Below are positions 59,584-64,000 of a DNA stretch of 64,000 nt, piece after piece. The notes below the pieces were generated by a model. That model worked only from the letters and a program-made list of their open reading frames with translations. It was not told where the DNA came from and ran no database searches. A program made the position numbers and the translations under genes. This stretch comes from Anaeramoeba flamelloides (taxonomy: Eukaryota; Metamonada; Anaeramoebidae): assembly GCA_027625915.1 (NCBI GenBank), contig JANTQA010000015.1, forward strand, positions 9,515,001 through 9,579,000. The letters are read 5' to 3'. Within the stretch, counting starts at the first letter, position 1. Each line of letters opens with the position of its first letter.

Positions 59584-60000
59584 TTAAAGCATAATTTTTT
59601 AGAAATTTTTTTTTTACAAAAATTTTTCGAATTATAGGACTTAATTTCGAATTTTGTACCTTAAATTCCATTGCAAAATTTGTTACTTAAAAATGGAACT
59701 AATCTTGATGTCAATAATTACGCATAAAGAGACATGGGGGCTAAAAATAGTTAGTGGGTACAGTAATATCCGGCATTGAATCTGGATCATACTTGTTGGA
59801 TAGAGTATATCTTGTTCAGTTATTATACCCAACATAAAACATTCAAATTCTTTCCTGTAATCCATTATACCTTGCTTATACTTTTTTATTTATAAGATTG
59901 AAATGTTTTTGAATGGCACTTGGATTGATTGTACTTATGGAGAAACCGTATTCTCCATATTGTTTACTTTTTTTTTTTATAACAACGATACAATAAGTTA

Positions 60001-60189
60001 CGTTTTTTGGACACAAACTTTGAACGACATTTAAGACACACAAAAAAAATCTTAAATTAAGGCACAAAATTCAAATTTGGTTCAATTAATTTCTGAAAAA
60101 AAAATTTCTAAATTTTGTGCTTTAATTTGAGATTTTTCTTGTGTGTTAAATTCCATTGAAAGACTGTATCTTAAAAACGGGACTGGCAG
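60001..60189. mobile_element. Hairpin MITE, CAGTCAGTT family, copy 8 (older)
   Basis: The left end is decayed (TA + CGTTTTTTGGACACAAACTT). The right end GACTGGCAG + TA and the inner CTTAAATTAAGGCACA text are recognisable. Confidence 0.65.
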
Positions 60190-61715
60190 TATTAGAAATT
60201 GATAAATTTTTCAACTTTTTTGAAGAAAGGTTGAAAACAACTTGAAATGAACCAAAATTTTTTTTTTTTCGATCAAAATTCTTGAAAAACCCGATCTTAG
60301 AAATATTTTGTCGTTCTATCAAAATATTCTGTAAAAAAGTATTGTTTTTTTTACAAATTTAGATTTCAATTCTCACAATAACTAATGACAGACAGACCTT
60401 CAATAACACTGAAAACAAATTTGAAAGGATTTATTTTTCTTCAAAGGGTAAACAACTCAATTTCGTTTTGTGATATTTTTTTTAGCTCATCTTATTTTTT
60501 GAAAATCTCAAAATTTACTCCCTTTCTGAATTTTTTTGACAAAAAAAATATAATACCTTCAAGAACATCGAGTTCATTTCTCCAATCTTTAAAATTTGGG
60601 TTCTCCTGTGAACAAAATATACAATTTTATTCAAATAATTACAAAGGAATCTATAATCAAAAAATTTGTCAAGAATCTAAAAACAGAAAATTGGGCAATT
60701 GCTAGCAAAAAAGTGGAAAATAATTCTAAAATTCACCTTTTTTGGACACGAGTCGAAGAAGAAATTCAGTGAGTTTGCCTAAAAAAAACTTTTAGTTCTT
60801 TTACTTTTAAAAGTAAAATCCTTAGCCTATGAAACAATTTTCTTTTGTTATTCCCAAAAACTGACCGAAATTCCCACCAAAGCCAACAATCAAACGAAAG
60901 TTGTTTGTATATTTTTAACTATTTAAATTGTGAGACCTTCAGATTATAAAACTTCATTTTTAGAAAAGCAGAAACTGAATTTGTTTAAAATAACTGCTCA
61001 ACAAATCACAGTATAGGTGGCCTTGAATAAAAATATTCAATAATTGGGAGACAAACTGAAAAAATTTAACAAATAAATTATTTTGTCTATAAACTCAATT
61101 TCTAAAGACTTTTTTCCATTTCGAACAGATCTGATCATTATTCATACCCTAGTTATTTTTTAACAGTCCTTTGTTTTTATCTTATGATTTCGTTCAGAAA
61201 AAACCAAGGAGTTAAGGTGGAAAAAAAAATTTATATAAAAGGTTAATTAATGGAAAGAGAAAAATTCGAAAAAATTAAGAAAAGAATCTTTTAATGACTT
61301 TTCAAAAGGTTTTTTTTATTTGTTGACCATTTATGAAAAAGTAAAAATTGTGGGTTGTCCTCCAGATCTGTCTTTAAGTTTATTTCCAATCAAAAACAAT
61401 TTGGTAAAATAATGGTAGATGTTTTTTTTTGACAATTTTCACTTTAATTTGTTAAAACCTAAACAAAAAAAAAAACATCTTTAAAATCATTTTTCAATCT
61501 TAAAAAAATTCCAAAAACACAGATTGTGAAAAATTTCCAATAAGAAAAGAAAAAAAAAATTTTAAAAAAATCTAAATCATTAAAAAAGAATCTGAAGAAA
61601 AGAATAGCTTTTCCAAGATTTCTTTTTAAATTTGAATTCAAAATTTTCACAAAAACATTTCCCACAATCATTTTTTAGAAATCTTGTCTTGGAAAATTGT
61701 ACAACCAAACGTAAA
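60190..61715. other. Intergenic region with a possible exon fragment
   Basis: An ATG-led frame at 60385-60705 has no recognisable domain. In another frame, 60664-60768 reads KTENWAIASKKVEN and FWTRVEEEI, a pattern seen in Myb/SANT repeats, and ends at GTGAGT, a good donor. No partner exon was found, so I do not call a gene. Confidence 0.3.
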
Positions 61716-62540
61716 ATGGACAATCAAGTCAATGGGATTGACGTTTTAGTTTCCATGTATGTAAGCTTTCAAAACAAGCTGGCAAAATCCATTTCTTCAT
61801 TATTCATGGCAAGCAAGTCCTTGTTGGCGATTTCGTTCATCAACAAAACGAAAGACGAGCACTTACAAGAGCTTGACTTTGGCCTGTGGTGTAACTTCCC
61901 TCGTAGCTTACCATTTTATTCACAGTTTCTCAAGGAATATCGCGAGGTGGGGAAAAATTGTTTATCGCATGCGATCCAGGTTATCTTAAAAAGTCTACCA
62001 CAGCTGTCTGGCACCGCGCAGATGATGGACAGCCAGGAGGCAAGCACAAAAACAACTGGCCGCTCGTTTTCTGGCTTAAACCAAACCAACCGCAAGCCCA
62101 GGAAATCGAATCTCCGTAAAGGTAGCAGGATCCACCTGCAAAAGAACTCGTTGTCGGACGGCTTTACAAACCACTTAAATCGACTCAAAAGCGCGAACAT
62201 CTTTTCGTCGTTCAATACGTATTCTGTCCCGATCTCGAATAGCGATTACCAACAGTCGGGCGAAAATGTACAGATCTCAATCCCCACAAGCGACTTTGAA
62301 TTCGACTCTTTTCTCCAGAAGCTGTACGGGTTTATTCTTTGCTCCGGGCATTACGAAATTGCAGTTTCTGTCTGTGAAATCTTCATTGTTGATGTAATTT
62401 CAATACTTTTGGAGAATTATGAAAACACAACAAAATTCATCTTGGACTACGAAAAAAATATGTCAAAATTAAACCCCGACACAGTCATTTTACTCCAGGA
62501 ATTCGCTTGGTCAAACTTTGTTCACAAAAAGCCAAAGTAA
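61716..62540 (+). CDS. Unknown protein, compositionally distinct gene
   Basis: Frame of 274 residues from ATG 61716 (MDNQVNGIDVLVSMYVS) to TAA. The frame stays open upstream to 61632, and a TTTTTTAG acceptor just upstream leaves room for an earlier exon. I do not recognise the family. Helical segments flank a Ser/Thr/Asn/Lys-rich middle (~residues 110-190); the C-terminal half (FLQKLYGFILCSGHYEIAV, ILLENYENTTKF) looks alpha-helical and cytosolic. No signal peptide or membrane segment. The middle uses C/G-rich codons (CGC, GCG, TCG, CTG) far more than any neighbour and lacks the (Glu-Lys)n inserts of other genes here. It could be an acquired gene or an exon of a larger one. Confidence 0.65.
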   Translation: MDNQVNGIDVLVSMYVSFQNKLAKSISSLFMASKSLLAISFINKTKDEHLQELDFGLWCNFPRSLPFYSQFLKEYREVGKNCLSHAIQVILKSLPQLSGTAQMMDSQEASTKTTGRSFSGLNQTNRKPRKSNLRKGSRIHLQKNSLSDGFTNHLNRLKSANIFSSFNTYSVPISNSDYQQSGENVQISIPTSDFEFDSFLQKLYGFILCSGHYEIAVSVCEIFIVDVISILLENYENTTKFILDYEKNMSKLNPDTVILLQEFAWSNFVHKKPK

Positions 62541-62699
62541 AGCTTAATTTATTCCTCTTTGATTTTTGTTTTGTTTTATTTTGTTTTGGTCTTTATTGAA
62601 TTTTTCTTAACAACGACGCCTGCTTTCGTGAACGAAACGTTACTATTTGTTGCAAAATAAATGGAACAAAATTTTCATTCTGCTTTCCAAAAAATAATA

Positions 62700-63174
62700 C
62701 TGATAAATTCAAATAGATGTTTGAAAATTTTTAGTTCATTTTTCATTTTCATTTATTAAAAATTTAAATTAGATAAAAGCATTTTATTCCTTTAAATATT
62801 AAGAAACATTGTAAATTAGTTGGCATTCGAAAAATTCTTTTTCAAGAACTGTTTTATATGAAATACTGATAAATTCAAATAAATATCTGAAAATTTTCAC
62901 TTCATTTTGAATTTTACAAATTTTTTTACAAGCTTTGATTAAAGCATTCTATACATTTAAATGTGAAAAAACTTTGTAAAATTGGTTTAACTATCAAAAG
63001 ATTCGTTCTCTTGAGTTGTTTTATTGGTTGAGTTAATTGATTACAAAATGGGAATGAACTAAAAATTTTATTCAATTTATTTGAATTTATCAGTACTTTA
63101 AAAGTAGAGTTTATAGATTTAAACAAAAATGGAAATTGAACTAAAAATTGTTTGTGATTTTTTGAATTTGTCAG
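62700..63174. mobile_element. CTGATAAATTC MITE with a second copy nested inside
   Basis: Outer ends TA + CTGATAAATTCAAATAGATG and TTTGAATTTGTCAG + TA. Inner copy 62866-63093 has the same ends (CTGATAAATTC .. GAATTTATCAG) and TA on both sides. The inner length (228 bp) is close to the single copy at 3574-3789 (216 bp). Confidence 0.7.
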
Positions 63175-63497
63175 TATAACAAATCCTGTAACCTTTCAAA
63201 TTTTTAATTCTAGGAACAATCTTACATTATTAATTTCTGTCTTTTGAGAATTGGGAGCTTTGATGATTTATTTTTCATTATTGAGAGGTAATTTTTTTGG
63301 AAAGCCGAATGAAAATTTGATCTTTTTATTTTACAATTAACAGTATATATTTAAAAAGAAAGCTGTGTATGGCTGTTTGATAAGTATCACAAAATTTTAT
63401 TTAGTGAGATCTTTGGGAAAAAAAAAATTATCCCTTTTTTGCAAAGACAAAATTTGGGTTTTTTACGTGACTAGTTACTCTTATTTATTTTTATTTT

Positions 63498-63640
63498 TTT
63501 TTTCCCAAAGTTAATAAAGCACTTATTTCCACAAAGACAAAATTAAACATAACAAACAACCCCCCCCCTTTTCAACTTTAGAGAAATGATCTATAACGTT
63601 TTAAAAAGAATTCATTTTTTTTTATTGTAATTAAGGAGGG
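63498..63640. repeat. Dispersed repeat TTTCCCAAAG(G)TAAT, copy 3
   Basis: TTTTTCCCAAAGTTAATAAAG, AAGACAAAATTAAAC, CAACTTTAGAGAAATGATC and AAAGAATTCATTTTT are collinear with 43722-43870. It includes a run of C at 63561-63569, rare in this window. Confidence 0.55.
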
Positions 63641-64000
63641 GTAATTCCTAAACTTATATTTAGAAATTTTAAAAGAAATAATTGGGCCTACCTCAATTTT
63701 TTTGGAAATTCTTTAATAATGAACCAATTTTAATAAAATTTTATATTTGATTTTGTTCTCCCAAATACTACTAGAATTATACTAATAAAAAAGCCATGGA
63801 TCTAAGTTCTTGAAAATATTAATTGAAGGGATTTTACTGTAAAAATTATACCATTCCACAATCTCAAAAAACATCCAATAATTTTTATTCTTAGATATCT
63901 GGAATAATTCTTTTTTATATACTAAGTCAATTTCATCTTATTAGAAATCATTTTGAGTTTTCTATTTAACAAAAATTCAATTTTTAAATTTATTTGTCAA

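Larger units (their letters stand above)
58257..59705. mobile_element. CAGTCAGTT MITE split by a nested insertion
   Basis: The left half 58257-58314 (TA + CAGCCAGTTCCACTTTTAAT ... AGAATAATATC) and the right half about 59640-59705 (TTTTGTACCTTAAATTCC ... AAAAATGGAACT) are the two arms of one MITE copy. Between them lies a TTAA-bounded element. Confidence 0.6.
62541..64000. other. Intergenic region to right edge
   Basis: Holds a nested MITE pair (62700-63174) and copy 3 of the TTTCCCAAAG repeat; nothing gene-like after it. Confidence 0.5.

Noticed and set aside
60385-60705. 106-codon ATG-led frame
   Set aside because: No domain and no splice partner; Phe/Ser/Asn-rich composition like other spurious frames here.
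1-64000. CRISPR arrays, LTR elements or virus-like elements
   Set aside because: No regularly spaced direct repeats, no paired long terminal repeats, and no reverse transcriptase, integrase or capsid-like frame was seen.

Overview
The window looks like nuclear DNA of a free-living amoeboid protist. It is strongly A+T-rich, has spliceosomal GT-AG introns, TAA stops on all genes whose end is seen, and proteins full of (Glu-Lys/Asn)n or poly-Thr/poly-Asn loops. The gene set (giant HECT ligase, DENN/RhoGEF/FYVE protein, Ras-like/PH/ArfGAP/ankyrin protein, divergent actin, papain protease) together with the (EK/EN)n style is what I associate with Anaeramoeba, but that assignment is inference. No bacterial, organellar, rRNA, tRNA or CRISPR feature was found.

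Layout. 1-6163 (minus): N-terminal 1041 codons of a HUWE1/UPL1/TOM1-type ubiquitin ligase in four exons; the catalytic end is off the left edge. 6164-11336: intergenic, with hairpin MITEs. 11337-18404 (plus): one three-exon gene encoding DENN + RhoGEF (DH) + PH + FYVE, with a 3.6 kb first intron. 22259-23404 (plus): unknown Thr/Asn/Lys-rich protein. 25.7-29.7 kb: transposon remains, including a TTAA-bounded 1.37 kb element ending 52 bp before the next gene. 29753-30904 (plus): Lys-rich coiled-coil protein. 35047-43424 (minus): what I read as one five-exon AGAP/centaurin-gamma-like gene (Ras-like pseudo-GTPase, PH, ArfGAP, ankyrin), its introns filled with repeats. 44812-46690 (minus): decayed tnp2-type (CACTA/Plavaka-like) DNA transposase. 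48192-48989 (plus): shortened actin-like protein. 54217-55196 (minus): cathepsin L/papain-type protease with a frame break in a homopolymer. 61716-62540 (plus): unknown protein of visibly different base composition.

Repeats are as informative as the genes. I can see (a) a ~195 bp hairpin MITE with TA target duplications and CAGTCAGTT ends (eight near-complete copies plus one split), (b) several elements bounded by TTAA with GGG/GGT-starting inverted ends, (c) four arrays of stacked palindromes sharing GTAGAGTGCCT-like text, (d) an element with arrays of ATCGCGAT at both ends, (e) a triple-nested insertion at 58.3-59.7 kb, and (f) other dispersed repeats. Every intron longer than 1 kb carries at least one of these, while the remaining introns are 130-195 bp.

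Functionally the recognisable genes lean to membrane traffic and signalling: Rab and Rho exchange (DENN/DH), PI lipid binding (PH, FYVE), Arf GTP hydrolysis (ArfGAP), an actin-like protein, a secreted/lysosomal protease and a ubiquitin ligase. They are not in an operon and neighbour relations are not evidence of shared function. Family assignments come from recalled family sequences; no search or alignment program was run.
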